Source: Flavobacterium johnsoniae (GTDB lineage Bacteria > Bacteroidota > Bacteroidia > Flavobacteriales > Flavobacteriaceae). From it: a stretch of DNA of 64,000 nt. The stretch is from the NCBI RefSeq assembly GCF_001879205.1, contig NZ_MLFK01000009.1:496001-560000 (forward strand). Direction: 5' to 3'. The notes under the pieces were generated by a model that did no database searches, was not told where the DNA came from, and was given only the letters and a program-made list of their open reading frames with translations. Shown here piece by piece: positions 24,271-34,068 of the stretch (the first letter of the stretch is position 1; every line of letters starts with the position of its first letter). Both the position numbers and the translations under genes were made by a program.

Positions 24271-25326
24271 ATGAAATTTAAAAATAGATTATCAGCGTTA
24301 TTGGTTTTAGTATGTGTATTGATCTTTACCGAAAAAACTTTTTCATGTACCCGAATTGTTTACGAAGGTTTAAATGGAACAATTTTGACAGCCCGCTCAA
24401 TGGACTGGAAAGGTGAAATTCCGGCCAATTTGTGGCTTTTTCCCAGAGGAATTGAGCGATTTGGCGAAGTAGGAACCAGCTCGATCAAATGGAAATCAAA
24501 ATACGGAAGCGTTATAACCAGTTCCTGGGACATTGCCTCGTCTGACGGAATGAACGAAAAAGGCTTAGCAGGCAATTTACTTTGGCTGGTAGAATCTACT
24601 TATCCTCCTTTTGAAAAAAATGGAAAAACCAAAGGACTTGCGGTTTCGCTATGGCTGCAATATGTTCTGGACAATTTTTCGACAGTTTCTGAAGCAGTAA
24701 CGGCATTAGAAAAGAAAGATTTTGTTATAACTTCTTCTCACATTCCGGGTACTAATATTTTTGCAACGGTACATTTATCAATTTCTGATGCCTCTGGAGA
24801 TAATGCTATTTTTGAATATATAAACGGAAACTTAGTTATTCATCATGACAGGAAATATGTTGCCATGACCAACTCTCCTATTTTTGAGCAGCAACTGGCT
24901 ATAAATACGTACTGGAAAGGAATTCCCGGAACGATTATGATGCCGGGAACTAATCGTGCGGCAGATCGATTTGTAAGAGCCTCATATTATATCGATGCAA
25001 TTCCTAAAACTGATAATATTAGAACGGCGCTTGCCAGTGTTTTTGGTGTTATTAGAAATTGCTCTGTTCCGCTTGGGATTTCATCTGAAACTGAGCCTAA
25101 TATATCTTCTACAAGATGGAGAACTGTTGCAGATCATAAAAATCTTGTTTATTATTTTGATAATGTGCTGAATCCAAATGTAGTCTGGGTAGAATTTAGT
25201 AAACTTGATTTTAGCGAAAAAGGAAAAATTAAGAAACTAAGTCTGGCTAATAATGAAAATTATTCAGGTGAATCATCTATGAATTTTAAACCGGCGCCAT
25301 CGTTTATATTTGCCGGATTAGATTAA
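24271..25326 (+). CDS. Secreted linear-amide C-N hydrolase (choloylglycine hydrolase family)
   Basis: This 351-residue Ntn hydrolase belongs to the penicillin V acylase/bile-salt hydrolase family, which cleaves linear amide bonds. A Sec signal peptide ends at residue 25, exactly before Cys26, so cleavage would expose the catalytic N-terminal cysteine (FS|CTRIVYEG). The conserved RSMDW follows near 43 and an Asn-containing AMTNSP segment near 199. The mature enzyme should lie in the periplasm or outside. Substrates in the family include conjugated bile acids, penicillin V and acyl-homoserine lactones; none can be chosen here. Confidence 0.88.
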   Translation: MKFKNRLSALLVLVCVLIFTEKTFSCTRIVYEGLNGTILTARSMDWKGEIPANLWLFPRGIERFGEVGTSSIKWKSKYGSVITSSWDIASSDGMNEKGLAGNLLWLVESTYPPFEKNGKTKGLAVSLWLQYVLDNFSTVSEAVTALEKKDFVITSSHIPGTNIFATVHLSISDASGDNAIFEYINGNLVIHHDRKYVAMTNSPIFEQQLAINTYWKGIPGTIMMPGTNRAADRFVRASYYIDAIPKTDNIRTALASVFGVIRNCSVPLGISSETEPNISSTRWRTVADHKNLVYYFDNVLNPNVVWVEFSKLDFSEKGKIKKLSLANNENYSGESSMNFKPAPSFIFAGLD

Positions 25327-25335
25327 ATATAAATT

Positions 25336-25369
25336 TAAAAACCCTCTAACAGAAATTCTTTAGAGGGTT
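25336..25369 (-). terminator. Terminator of the DUF2200 gene
   Basis: A 10-bp perfect stem (AACCCTCTAA and TTAGAGGGTT) with a ten-base loop. On the minus strand it ends in a five-T run, so it serves mainly the DUF2200 gene. Confidence 0.75.
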
Positions 25370-25372
25370 GCT

Positions 25373-25723
25373 CTATTCACGTAATATCTTTTCCATCTTT
25401 TTTCCCTTGGCCAGCTCATCGACCAGTTTATCCATATAGCGAATCTTTTGCATAAGCGGATCTTCAATTTCTTCAATTCGGTATCCGCAGATCATTCCCG
25501 TAATTTTTGAAGCGTTTGGATTTATTTTCGGAGCTTCGGCAAAAAAAGTTTCCAAATCTGCCTTCTTTTCAATCTGATTTCTAAATTGTGTTTCACTATA
25601 GCCGGTTAACCACAAAATAACGTTATCTACTTCTTCTGCAGTTCTTCCCTTCTTTTCAGCTTTTTGAATGTATAATGGATATACACTCGAAAATAGGATT
25701 TTATATACTCTTGTGTTATTCAT
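25373..25723 (-). CDS. DUF2200 family protein
   Basis: This 116-residue soluble protein matches the DUF2200 family, which from memory is found in many bacteria and has no proven function. Signature segments are the start with [21 protein letters not shown] over residues 4-24, the middle [11 protein letters not shown], and [18 protein letters not shown] near 78-95. It is basic in the first third and helical throughout. It is monocistronic, with an exact TAnnTTTG promoter box and its own terminator, and converges with the Ntn-hydrolase gene. Confidence 0.8.
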   Translation of the reverse strand: MNNTRVYKILFSSVYPLYIQKAEKKGRTAEEVDNVILWLTGYSETQFRNQIEKKADLETFFAEAPKINPNASKITGMICGYRIEEIEDPLMQKIRYMDKLVDELAKGKKMEKILRE

Positions 25724-25764
25724 TTTTTTTGATTTAAAATTATGAAAAAATTGAATAAATCAGG

Positions 25765-25772
25765 CAAAATTA
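25765..25772 (-). promoter_or_regulatory. -7 box of the DUF2200 gene
   Basis: TAATTTTG on the minus strand lies 41 bp before the start codon at 25723. Confidence 0.5.
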
Positions 25773-25898
25773 TAGTTCTGTAAGTGTTTTGTTTATCTAC
25801 GATATTTTTTTTAACAGATCAAAACCCCTTATGATAGGTTGTAAAACGTGGTATTTTTTAGAAAAACTCAAAAAAAAATAAAAAATCTTAAAAAAATA

Positions 25899-25944
25899 TT
25901 GCGCAGTCAAATAACTGCATTATATTTGCAGTCAAATAACTGCA
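25899..25944 (+). promoter_or_regulatory. Promoter with two tandem 17-bp operators
   Basis: GCAGTCAAATAACTGCA occurs twice exactly, at 25903-25919 and 25928-25944. Each copy has TGCAGT/ACTGCA half-sites. TTG (25899-25901) and TATATTTG (25921-25928) are separated by 19 bp and form a consensus Bacteroidetes promoter; the operators cover the spacer and the region just after the -7 box. The ArsR-type start codon follows 2 bp after the second copy, so autorepression is very likely. Confidence 0.8.
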
Positions 25945-25946
25945 CA

Positions 25947-26270
25947 ATGGAAATACGTAGAGATGTTTTTCAGGCAATTGCCGACCCAACCCGCAGAGCG
26001 ATTTTAAGCTTAGTGGCATTACAAGCTATGACACCCGGTACAATAGCTGAAAATTTTGAGTCATCAAGACAAACCATTTCAAAACACATTAAGATATTAA
26101 CTGAATGTGAATTATTAGAACAACAGCAAAATGGAAGAGAAATTTACTATCATATAAATGCTAAGAAGATTAAAGAAGTAGCAGATTTTATTGAGCCTTT
26201 CCGCAAAATGTGGGATGATCGTTTTAATAAACTGGAAGATATTATGAAAAACTATAAACCAAAAAACTAA
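25947..26270 (+). CDS. ArsR-family winged-helix repressor
   Basis: I chose the ATG at 25947, giving 107 residues, because the promoter and two operators sit directly before it; an apparent longer frame would begin upstream of the promoter. The protein has the winged-helix of ArsR-type repressors: [20 protein letters not shown] at residues 4-23, then the recognition helix in [19 protein letters not shown] near 45-64, and a [10 protein letters not shown] wing. No metal-binding cysteines are present, so it is of the non-metal ArsR group that often pairs with SRPBCC proteins. It leads an operon with SRPBCC and DoxX genes. Confidence 0.9.
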   Translation: MEIRRDVFQAIADPTRRAILSLVALQAMTPGTIAENFESSRQTISKHIKILTECELLEQQQNGREIYYHINAKKIKEVADFIEPFRKMWDDRFNKLEDIMKNYKPKN

Positions 26271-26275
26271 ATGTT

Positions 26276-26743
26276 ATGGAAAAGAAAACAAAAATTAGTG
26301 CCGAAAACGGTCAGCAGGAAATTCTAATTACAAGAGAATTTGATCTTCCGTTGGAATTACTGTTTAAAGCTTACGCCGAAGCAGAAATTGTAGAACAATG
26401 GATGGGAACAAAAGTTTTAAAATTAGAAAACAAAAAATTCGGCGGCTGGAAATTTGAAACCAGAGATCCTAACGGAAATGTAGTGTTTAGTGCCAATGGC
26501 GTTATTCATGATTTTGTTCCAGAAAAGAGAATTATCAGAACATTTGAAATGGAAAATGCCAATTTTGCTCCTCAATTGGAATTTATCGAATTTGAAAAAT
26601 TGACAGAAGAAACAAGCAAATTAACCATTCAGACTATCTACAAATCGGTTGAGCATAGAGATTATCAATTGAAACTTCCATTTGCGCAAGGTCTTAATAT
26701 GGCGCACAATCGTTTACAGGAAATCGTTAACCAACTTAAATAA
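26276..26743 (+). CDS. SRPBCC (AHSA1-type) protein
   Basis: This 155-residue protein has the START-like/AHSA1 fold, a cavity that binds hydrophobic ligands. It opens ITREFDLPLELLFKAYAEAE across residues 17-36, continues EQWMGTKVLKLENKKFGGWKF, and ends with the long helix containing GLNMAHNRLQEIVNQLK. It begins 5 bp after the ArsR-type gene stop. SRPBCC proteins encoded next to ArsR repressors are common in soil bacteria and may bind the inducing compound, but that is inference. No catalytic residue is assignable. Confidence 0.87.
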   Translation: MEKKTKISAENGQQEILITREFDLPLELLFKAYAEAEIVEQWMGTKVLKLENKKFGGWKFETRDPNGNVVFSANGVIHDFVPEKRIIRTFEMENANFAPQLEFIEFEKLTEETSKLTIQTIYKSVEHRDYQLKLPFAQGLNMAHNRLQEIVNQLK

Positions 26744-26749
26744 ATTATT

Positions 26750-27121
26750 ATGAGCAAGAGCAATAGAATTATATACTGGATTGCTACACTTTGGCTGGCA
26801 TTGGGAATGACTGCAACAGGAATTGTACAACTGTTAAAAATGAAAGAAGAAGCCGTTATGATGGCGCATTTAGGTTATCCGATTTATTTTTTAACCATTC
26901 TTGGTATCTGGAAAATTCTTGGTGTAATTGCCGTTTTAATTCCGAAATTTCCATTATTAAAAGAATGGGCTTATGCTGGTTTCTTTTTTGCAATGAGCGG
27001 TGCTATTTTTTCTCATTTTGCAAGCGGAGATTCAGGCACTGAATATTTTGGTCCGGCTTTATTATTAGTTTTAACTGTAACATCCTGGTATTTCAGACCC
27101 TCTGAAAGAAAGTGTATTTAG
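26750..27121 (+). CDS. DoxX-family membrane protein
   Basis: This 123-residue inner-membrane protein has four hydrophobic segments (about 6-27, 42-64, 70-90, 97-115) and the DoxX-like pattern IVQLLKMKEEAVMMAHLGYP near 23-42 followed by ILGIWKILGVIAVLIPKFPLLKEWAYAG in the second and third helices. DoxX members in some organisms partner with thiosulfate or quinone chemistry, but most are uncharacterised. It follows the SRPBCC gene by 6 bp and is the last gene of the ArsR operon; a repeat element comes after its stop. Confidence 0.85.
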   Translation: MSKSNRIIYWIATLWLALGMTATGIVQLLKMKEEAVMMAHLGYPIYFLTILGIWKILGVIAVLIPKFPLLKEWAYAGFFFAMSGAIFSHFASGDSGTEYFGPALLLVLTVTSWYFRPSERKCI

Positions 27122-27126
27122 TTTTC

Positions 27127-27185
27127 AGTTTGCAGTTTCAGTATTATAATTTTTGCACTGAAAACTAAAAACTGAAACTGCAAAC
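27127..27185. repeat. Inverted repeat at convergent gene ends
   Basis: GTTTGCAGTTTCAGT (27128-27142) pairs perfectly with ACTGAAACTGCAAAC (27171-27185). It resembles but is not identical to the GTTTCAGG family. A related word, AAACTGAGACTGAAAAC, is at 43782-43798. Confidence 0.6.
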
Positions 27186-27203
27186 CGAGATTGAAAACTG
27201 AGA

Positions 27204-28376
27204 CTAAAAACCCTTCACGGCTTCGTTAAAAAAGTCTAATAAAAGCTGTAAATTATTTTCATCGTGCATTGCTTCTGTCTGCTGTAATGTTATTTCAGTA
27301 ATTTCAGAAGCTCTGGCACACATTTTTTTCTCAAAGAAACCAATTGCATTTTTCAGGTCTGTAAACAAATTAGAGGTTAATACTTCATACAGCTCTAAGG
27401 CATCTGCCAGGGCCTGATTTGCCCCTTCTCCTGCGTACGGTGGCATGCGATGTGCTGCATCACCAATCATAGTAAGATTTGGAAGAGGATTCCAATACTG
27501 ATCTAATGGAAAATGATACATTGGACGGGGCATTATCCAAATTTCATCATTATTAAAAATTTCCTGCCATTCAGGACTCCAGTCACTAAATTCCTTTTTA
27601 AACCATTCTCCTACTTCAATTTTGTTCTTAAAATCAATTCCTGATTTTGCCAGCCAGTCATAAGTTGTTTTTATTCCAATTAAAACCGAAAGTGTTCCAT
27701 CGGCTTTTGCACTGAATAAAAGGGTTTTTCCGTTCTCTAAGGCAAATACTTTCCCGCCGTTTACCAGCTGCCAAAGTCTAGGCGCATTATTTTCGGCATT
27801 ATAAACATTAATTTCAATTGCCGTAATGCCAGAGAAAACAGGTTGAATATTGGTAATATATTTTCTAACACGTGAATTTGCGCCGTCAGAGGCGATCACA
27901 ATATCGGCATAAGCACTCGAACCATTTTCAAAAAAAACTTCCCAGCCCTGCCCTGAAGGCTTCATTTCTGTGAATTTAGAATTCCAAATAATATTATCTT
28001 CCTTAAGAGACGCAATCAATAAATCACGTAAAGGACCGCGGTCAATTTCGGGACGAAAATGCTCATTCTCAAAATCTTCTTCCGGCTTTTCTTGATGATC
28101 ATCGTATACAATGGTCATATTTCGATTTATTATTTTCATTTTATCGGCACCAGGTCGATAGTATTTTTTAAATTCATCCATTAATCCCGCTTCAATCATG
28201 GCTTTTAAGCCCGTATCTGCATGCAGATCAAGTGTAGAACCTTGCTGGCGGATATCTTTGTTCTCGTCTCTTTCATAAACTTTTACATCTGCTCCTTTTT
28301 GCTGTAATAATCTGGCAAGAGTTAAACCTCCTGGGCCTCCGCCGATAATGGCAATTCTTTTATTATCTAATAACAT
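27204..28376 (-). CDS. Tet(X)-like FAD monooxygenase, copy 1 (divergent)
   Basis: This 390-residue flavoprotein belongs to the class A FAD monooxygenases, in the group around Tet(X). IIGGGPGGLTLARLLQQKGAD (start at residue 10) is the FAD fold, FRPEIDRGPLRDLL near 107-120 is the DG-like middle, and MIGDAAHRMPPYAGEGANQAL near 325 the second FAD motif. Aligned by eye to Tet(X), residues equivalent to Q192, R213 and H234 (tetracycline contacts, from memory) read E188, K209 and S230, so tetracycline is probably not the substrate. It is divergent from an AraC-type gene 84 bp away and has its own promoter. Confidence 0.85.
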   Translation of the reverse strand: MLLDNKRIAIIGGGPGGLTLARLLQQKGADVKVYERDENKDIRQQGSTLDLHADTGLKAMIEAGLMDEFKKYYRPGADKMKIINRNMTIVYDDHQEKPEEDFENEHFRPEIDRGPLRDLLIASLKEDNIIWNSKFTEMKPSGQGWEVFFENGSSAYADIVIASDGANSRVRKYITNIQPVFSGITAIEINVYNAENNAPRLWQLVNGGKVFALENGKTLLFSAKADGTLSVLIGIKTTYDWLAKSGIDFKNKIEVGEWFKKEFSDWSPEWQEIFNNDEIWIMPRPMYHFPLDQYWNPLPNLTMIGDAAHRMPPYAGEGANQALADALELYEVLTSNLFTDLKNAIGFFEKKMCARASEITEITLQQTEAMHDENNLQLLLDFFNEAVKGF

Positions 28377-28401
28377 ATTTTTCTTTCTTTTAATTTCATT
28401 A

Positions 28402-28409
28402 CAAAATTA
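28402..28409 (-). promoter_or_regulatory. -7 box of Tet(X)-like copy 1
   Basis: TAATTTTG on the minus strand matches TAnnTTTG and lies 25 bp before the start codon at 28376, within the 84-bp divergent region shared with the AraC-type gene. Confidence 0.55.
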
Positions 28410-28460
28410 TCTGTATATTTAGGGATAAAATACCTTATTTTGATATTAAAATAGTCGTAA

Positions 28461-29423
28461 ATGAAAATTGAAGTAGTTGATGAAAATGGTTCTGGAATAT
28501 TGCACAAATTTGCTGATGCAATTGGGGCTTCGGTTCGCGGACGTTTTATTGATATTCCCGAAAGATTGGGTGAAGGTTTTATGACCGGATTCAATTGGGG
28601 AAGTGATTTAAGAATGATGATCCGGAATTATTATCTGAAAGAAGAAATTGTACTCGAACGCAAAAATGAACTGCCGGACGGACTAGGAAATGTGATTTTC
28701 TTTTTGAACGGTATTTTTGATTCTTCTGTATATCAAGACAAACAATTATTGCCGGAACAATCCAACGTTTTTATAGCAATGCAGGCTGTTTCTTCTGTAG
28801 TAGCCATGCCTCAGAATACATTTTTTAGAAGCGTAACCATTGCAGCTTCGCGAGAATATCTGCAGGAAAGATTTGGCGGGTTGCATCACCCAATTGTTAC
28901 AACAATACTGGACGGAAAAGAAAATTTTGCATTTGAAATTGGAATTACGCCAGCTATGATTACAACTGCCAGTGAAATGCTGTATCAATCTGTTCCCGAA
29001 AGTTTAGAAAAGCATTATAATAAACTAAAATGTGAAGAATTGTTATGCCATATTTTTGCTATGTTGCTGCAACGCGAAGAAATGCCAGCAAGCGGTATTC
29101 ATATTAAGGATATAAAGGCTGTCTATGCCATTAAATTTCATTTGCAGTCTAATTTGGATAAGGCCCCGGATATTGCTTCATTGGCTAAAGAAGCCGGGAT
29201 GAGTGAGCCAAAACTTCGAAAATTATTCAAACAGACTTTTGGCAAAGGTGTTTTTGAATATTACCAGTTTATGCGAATGCAGGAAGCGGCCAGATTATTA
29301 AAAGAAAATCACCTCTCAGTTTCGGAAGTCGGTTACCAGCTCGGATTTACGAATCTTAGTCATTTTTCGAGGGTTTTTGAACAGCATATTGGATTAAAGC
29401 CAAAGAAGTATTCGCTAACATAA
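28461..29423 (+). CDS. AraC-family transcriptional regulator A
   Basis: This 320-residue regulator has an N-terminal ligand-sensing half (about 1-215) and a C-terminal AraC DNA-binding domain with two helix-turn-helix units: SLAKEAGMSEPKLRKLFKQT near 242-261 and VSEVGYQLGFTNLSHFSRVF near 290-309, ending in the typical GLKPKKY. Length and order are normal for AraC proteins. It is divergent from the Tet(X)-like copy 1 gene, the usual arrangement for a regulator and its target. Its N-terminal half does not resemble the two other AraC proteins at 30888 and 34069. Confidence 0.9.
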   Translation: MKIEVVDENGSGILHKFADAIGASVRGRFIDIPERLGEGFMTGFNWGSDLRMMIRNYYLKEEIVLERKNELPDGLGNVIFFLNGIFDSSVYQDKQLLPEQSNVFIAMQAVSSVVAMPQNTFFRSVTIAASREYLQERFGGLHHPIVTTILDGKENFAFEIGITPAMITTASEMLYQSVPESLEKHYNKLKCEELLCHIFAMLLQREEMPASGIHIKDIKAVYAIKFHLQSNLDKAPDIASLAKEAGMSEPKLRKLFKQTFGKGVFEYYQFMRMQEAARLLKENHLSVSEVGYQLGFTNLSHFSRVFEQHIGLKPKKYSLT

Positions 29424-29553
29424 TCAATGTTTTATGTGTTAAAATAATGAATTTGGTTTTCAAAATAATTATATATTAGCTGCATCAAAATTAAAGAAAG
29501 AATCTTGTTAATTTAAACTCCTGATCTAAAGAATTATTAAAGAGAAAATAAAA

Positions 29554-30846
29554 ATGATGACAAAAAACTTGATCAAAATCTTTATTTTTTTCTTTTTCAT
29601 AACTGCCTCTATTCAATTAAAGGCTCAGGAATCAGACAATTCTTCAGGCCAGTTTTTAATAAATGTAGAACTTCGGCCAAGAGTAGAATATACTTCGAAC
29701 TATTTTCTCCCTCCAAACGATTCAATTGATCCTTATTTTTATACCACACAGAGAAACAGAATTTCAATGTCGTATACCAGGGAAAAATGGCTGATAAAAT
29801 CAGACGTGCAGGAAATTCATGTATGGGAAGAACAAAATCTGAAATCTAAAGTTGGAAGTATTAACTTTTATCAGTTGTTTTTTGAAGCCAAAATTAAATC
29901 ATTCCACATTCGTTTAGGAAGACAAAGTATTTTATTAGATAACGGAAGGCTTTTTTCTGATGCTCCGTGGGCACAGCAAGGCAGAGCACATGAAGGTATC
30001 CGATTAATGAACTATGGGAAGCATTTTGCAAACGACTTTTTCTTTTTGTTTACCCGAAAATATGGAAACGAATTCGATCCAGTCTATTCTCCCGTAGCAG
30101 CAAATCGATATAAATACTTAGTTGTAAATAATTTCAGTTACAATTTTGATAATGGTTTTTCATTTAATTCATTGAATGCTGTTGATTTATTTGAAGATGC
30201 AAACTCCGCAACTGCCTATGTCCGTGCCACTACAGGAGGAAGAATTGAGCTCAAAAGAAAGCAATGGTATTACACCTTAAATTCTTATTTGCAATTTGGC
30301 CGTACGCCTCAGGGCAAAAGATTATCTGCCTATTATTTACAGCCCGAAATCCGATTGTCATTAAAAAGTTCGGTCTGGCGTTTAGGTGCAGAAATAATCA
30401 GCGGAAACAGTTCTCAACTACCTTTAAAAGAGTCTGAAAGTTTTGATGTACTGTATGGCGTTACCTGGAAGTTTAATGGGAATATGAATGTCTTTACCCG
30501 TTTTCCAACGGATGTTGGCGGGAAAGGTTTGATAAATCCGTATTTATTTATTACGGTTCCTTTAAATAGCAAACTTTCTGTCCGCTCTGATTTTCATCTG
30601 TTTTACAACCAGTTTCCCTTAAAAAATTCTGCTGGTCAAAATGCAAAAAAATACCTGGGTTTTGAGAGTGATCTTTCTCTAAAATATCTGCCTATAAAGC
30701 AGTTAGAAATTAATTATGCTTTATCCTGCTATAGTTCTTCAGATACGATGCAGTATCTTCCTAAAATTCAAAATGAAAATAAACTCGCCTTTTGGAGCTA
30801 TTTAATGATTTCTTATTCTTTTAACGCCTTAAAAACAAAGCATTAA
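29554..30846 (+). CDS. Alginate-export-domain outer-membrane protein
   Basis: This 430-residue protein has a Sec signal peptide (two methionines, a hydrophobic run and a likely cleavage after LKA near residue 24) and then a long series of alternating strands ending in a C-terminal aromatic-rich strand, typical of an outer-membrane beta-barrel. The segments ELRPRVEYTSNYFLPP near 36-51 and FHIRLGRQSILLDNGRLF near 123-140 match the alginate-export porin group. In Bacteroidetes such proteins are usually not linked to alginate; they may pass small molecules. It sits between two AraC genes of the Tet(X)-like cluster, but its place there may be accidental. Confidence 0.78.
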   Translation: MMTKNLIKIFIFFFFITASIQLKAQESDNSSGQFLINVELRPRVEYTSNYFLPPNDSIDPYFYTTQRNRISMSYTREKWLIKSDVQEIHVWEEQNLKSKVGSINFYQLFFEAKIKSFHIRLGRQSILLDNGRLFSDAPWAQQGRAHEGIRLMNYGKHFANDFFFLFTRKYGNEFDPVYSPVAANRYKYLVVNNFSYNFDNGFSFNSLNAVDLFEDANSATAYVRATTGGRIELKRKQWYYTLNSYLQFGRTPQGKRLSAYYLQPEIRLSLKSSVWRLGAEIISGNSSQLPLKESESFDVLYGVTWKFNGNMNVFTRFPTDVGGKGLINPYLFITVPLNSKLSVRSDFHLFYNQFPLKNSAGQNAKKYLGFESDLSLKYLPIKQLEINYALSCYSSSDTMQYLPKIQNENKLAFWSYLMISYSFNALKTKH

Positions 30847-30858
30847 AGAAGTAAATAG

Positions 30859-30866
30859 TACTTTTG
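30859..30866 (+). promoter_or_regulatory. -7 box of AraC gene B
   Basis: TACTTTTG matches TAnnTTTG and lies 21 bp before the ATG at 30888. Confidence 0.5.
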
Positions 30867-30887
30867 AATTAAATTTTTGATTAACTA

Positions 30888-31652
30888 ATGAGCTTAATAA
30901 TTCAGTCTGCTTTACCGGATTCTTTGATTTCGCATTTTGTACACAGTTTTTGGATGCTTGAAAACAAAAACGGAAAAGATATTCCGTCAACCATCTTACC
31001 AAATGGAATGGTTGATCTGGCTGTTATGAAAATGAATTCTGATGTCTGGCAAAAATCAATTAGAGGTTTAGACACAATTCCCAGCCAGGTTATGATTCCG
31101 GCCAATGCAAAGATGTTTTCGATAGGATTTAAATTATTGGCGGTAGAATATTTATTTGGCGATTCGATTAAAGATGTCTTAAACGGCGGAAAAAATATTT
31201 CAGATGAAATATGGCAGTTTGAAGAAAGCGATTTAGGCAGTCTTGAAAATTTTAGCCGTAAATCAACTCAAATAATAAAAGGCATTTTAATAGATAATAT
31301 GGACAGTCGGAAAAAGAAATTGTTCGAACTTATTTATGCTTCAGAAGGATCTGTAATGGTAAAGGAACTATCTGAAAATGTGTTTTGGAGCAGTCGTCAA
31401 ATTAACCGTTACTTTAATCAGCAATTTGGTATTTCGCTTAAAGCTTATTGCAATATTCTTCGTTTTGGATCTTCGTTTAAAACAATCAGCGAAGGAAATC
31501 TTTTTCCGGAACAAAACTTCACAGACCAGAATCATTTTATCAAAGAGATTAAAAAATACTCCGGCGTGACGCCAAAAGAATTAAGTAAAAATACCGGCAA
31601 TCGTTTTATGGATATTGTAGCAATTAAAAAATCAAATTCAAAAAACGGCTGA
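30888..31652 (+). CDS. AraC-family transcriptional regulator B
   Basis: This 254-residue regulator has an N-terminal domain beginning LPDSLISHFVHSFWMLENK, a type I recall as DUF6597, and a C-terminal AraC DNA-binding domain (MVKELSENVFWSSRQINRYF near 159-178, then the second HTH with EIKKYSGVTPKEL near 222-234). It shares about the whole C-terminal half, and the same N-terminal layout, with the protein at 34069, so the two are paralogues from a duplication. It lies 61 bp upstream of the Tet(X)-like copy 2 in the same direction and has its own promoter. Confidence 0.88.
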   Translation: MSLIIQSALPDSLISHFVHSFWMLENKNGKDIPSTILPNGMVDLAVMKMNSDVWQKSIRGLDTIPSQVMIPANAKMFSIGFKLLAVEYLFGDSIKDVLNGGKNISDEIWQFEESDLGSLENFSRKSTQIIKGILIDNMDSRKKKLFELIYASEGSVMVKELSENVFWSSRQINRYFNQQFGISLKAYCNILRFGSSFKTISEGNLFPEQNFTDQNHFIKEIKKYSGVTPKELSKNTGNRFMDIVAIKKSNSKNG

Positions 31653-31698
31653 TTTTTACTATTTCATCTAATGCTTCTTTTTCAACTTTGTAGCCTAA

Positions 31699-32832
<1,134 letters not shown>

Positions 32833-32908
32833 AAATTTTAGTGATAAAAATAGTTTTATATTAGACGAAACAAACTATTGACAGCTTCTTAACTAAAAAA
32901 CTAAGATC

Positions 32909-33307
32909 ATGGAAAAATCTAAAAATCAACCAAAAGTAACAGGAATTGGAGGTGTTTTCTTTTTTCTTGAAAACCCACAGGAGACTAAAGACTGGTACGC
33001 TAAAAATTTAGGGCTTGAAATCAACGACTGGGGTTCGGCAAGTTTTGAATCCAGAAATATCGACAAACCAGAGCAGGTAGAATCTACGCAGTGGTGTCCT
33101 TTTAAGAAGGGAGATGAATATTTTGCTCCGTCGAAAAAAGAGTTTATGATTAATTACCGGGTACAGAATATCGAAGGACTTTTAGAAAAACTTAAAGAAA
33201 ACGGTGTTACGATTCTGGATGATATTGAAACCTACAGCTACGGAAAATTTGTACACATAATGGATACCGAAGGCAATAAAATTGAGCTTTGGGAACCGAT
33301 TTGTTAG
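32909..33307 (+). CDS. VOC-family glyoxalase/bleomycin-resistance-like protein
   Basis: This 132-residue single-module VOC protein starts with a strand GIGGVFFFLENPQETKDWYAKNLG and ends with IMDTEGNKIELWEPI, the standard C-terminal VOC strand containing a Glu (E128) that may bind a metal. The fold is shared by glyoxalase I and by bleomycin- or fosfomycin-resistance proteins. It lies 76 bp after the Tet(X)-like copy 2 gene in the same orientation and is probably part of the same stress or detoxification unit. The substrate is unknown. Confidence 0.85.
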   Translation: MEKSKNQPKVTGIGGVFFFLENPQETKDWYAKNLGLEINDWGSASFESRNIDKPEQVESTQWCPFKKGDEYFAPSKKEFMINYRVQNIEGLLEKLKENGVTILDDIETYSYGKFVHIMDTEGNKIELWEPIC

Positions 33308-33438
33308 ATTTTTAGAAGATAAAAAGCATCTTGATACAATTCCGGCGGACTGTAAAGCATATTTATACTCTTCAGGATGGATGGATTAAAAATATGGATA
33401 TGTGAGTTGTTTCAAAATAACGGATTAACTTTCTTAAA

Positions 33439-34038
33439 ATGAATTATAAAAGTATTGCCAAAAGAATAATTGACCTTAAAAATGCTGATTTAGAATTAAG
33501 AGATCTACTTATTCAAAATAAACAACTTGGTGACGGTTATAACAAAGAAATGGCAGAATTGCATGATACAAATGCAAAAATATTAAATGATATAATAGAT
33601 ACAATTGGTTATCCCACTATTGAAAAAGTTGGCGCAGAGGCCTGCAATGCTGCCTGGCTGGTAATACAACATTCGATTGGTCAGCCTGCCTTTATGAAAA
33701 AATGCAGAGAATTATTAGAAAATGCGGCTAATGAAAACAAAGCTGATGCAGTAAATTTAGCTTACCTCACTGATCGTATTGCTGTTTTTGAAGAAAAGCC
33801 GCAGTCGTATGGAACCCAATTTGATTGGGACGATAATGGGGAATTAAGCCCGAATGAATATGATAATTTGATTAAAGTAAATGAGAGAAGAAAGCTTATT
33901 GGGCTGAATACTCTTGAAGAACAAACAGAAAGCATTAGAAAACGCGCAGCAGATGAAAATCAATCGCCTGCAAAAGATCATAAAAAACGGATGCAGGAAA
34001 TGAATGAATGGAGAAAAAAAGTCGGCTGGGTGAAATAA
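33439..34038 (+). CDS. DUF6624-like protein
   Basis: This 199-residue soluble, mostly helical protein resembles the DUF6624 family. The middle has AWLVIQHSIGQPAFMKKCRELL (about 72-93), followed by VNLAYLTDRIAVFEEKPQSYGTQF (about 106-129), the pattern I recall for that family. No signal peptide, membrane segment or catalytic motif is evident. It lies between the VOC gene and the third AraC gene (30-bp gap to its ATG) in the same direction. The function is unknown. Confidence 0.7.
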   Translation: MNYKSIAKRIIDLKNADLELRDLLIQNKQLGDGYNKEMAELHDTNAKILNDIIDTIGYPTIEKVGAEACNAAWLVIQHSIGQPAFMKKCRELLENAANENKADAVNLAYLTDRIAVFEEKPQSYGTQFDWDDNGELSPNEYDNLIKVNERRKLIGLNTLEEQTESIRKRAADENQSPAKDHKKRMQEMNEWRKKVGWVK

Positions 34039-34068
34039 TGTAACTTGCTTCTACAAGAAACTAAAACG

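Noticed and set aside
25848-25946. N-terminal extension of the ArsR-type gene
   Set aside because: It would include the promoter and both operators and is lysine-rich low-complexity; the ATG at 25947 starts the normal domain.
28367-28594. 75-codon minus-strand frame
   Set aside because: It lies inside the AraC gene and its promoter region on the other strand and has no coding features.
33306-33389. Short open frame after the VOC gene, ending ...YSSGWMD
   Set aside because: No start codon in frame and no recognisable match; only 28 codons. Probably chance, though a gene remnant cannot be excluded.
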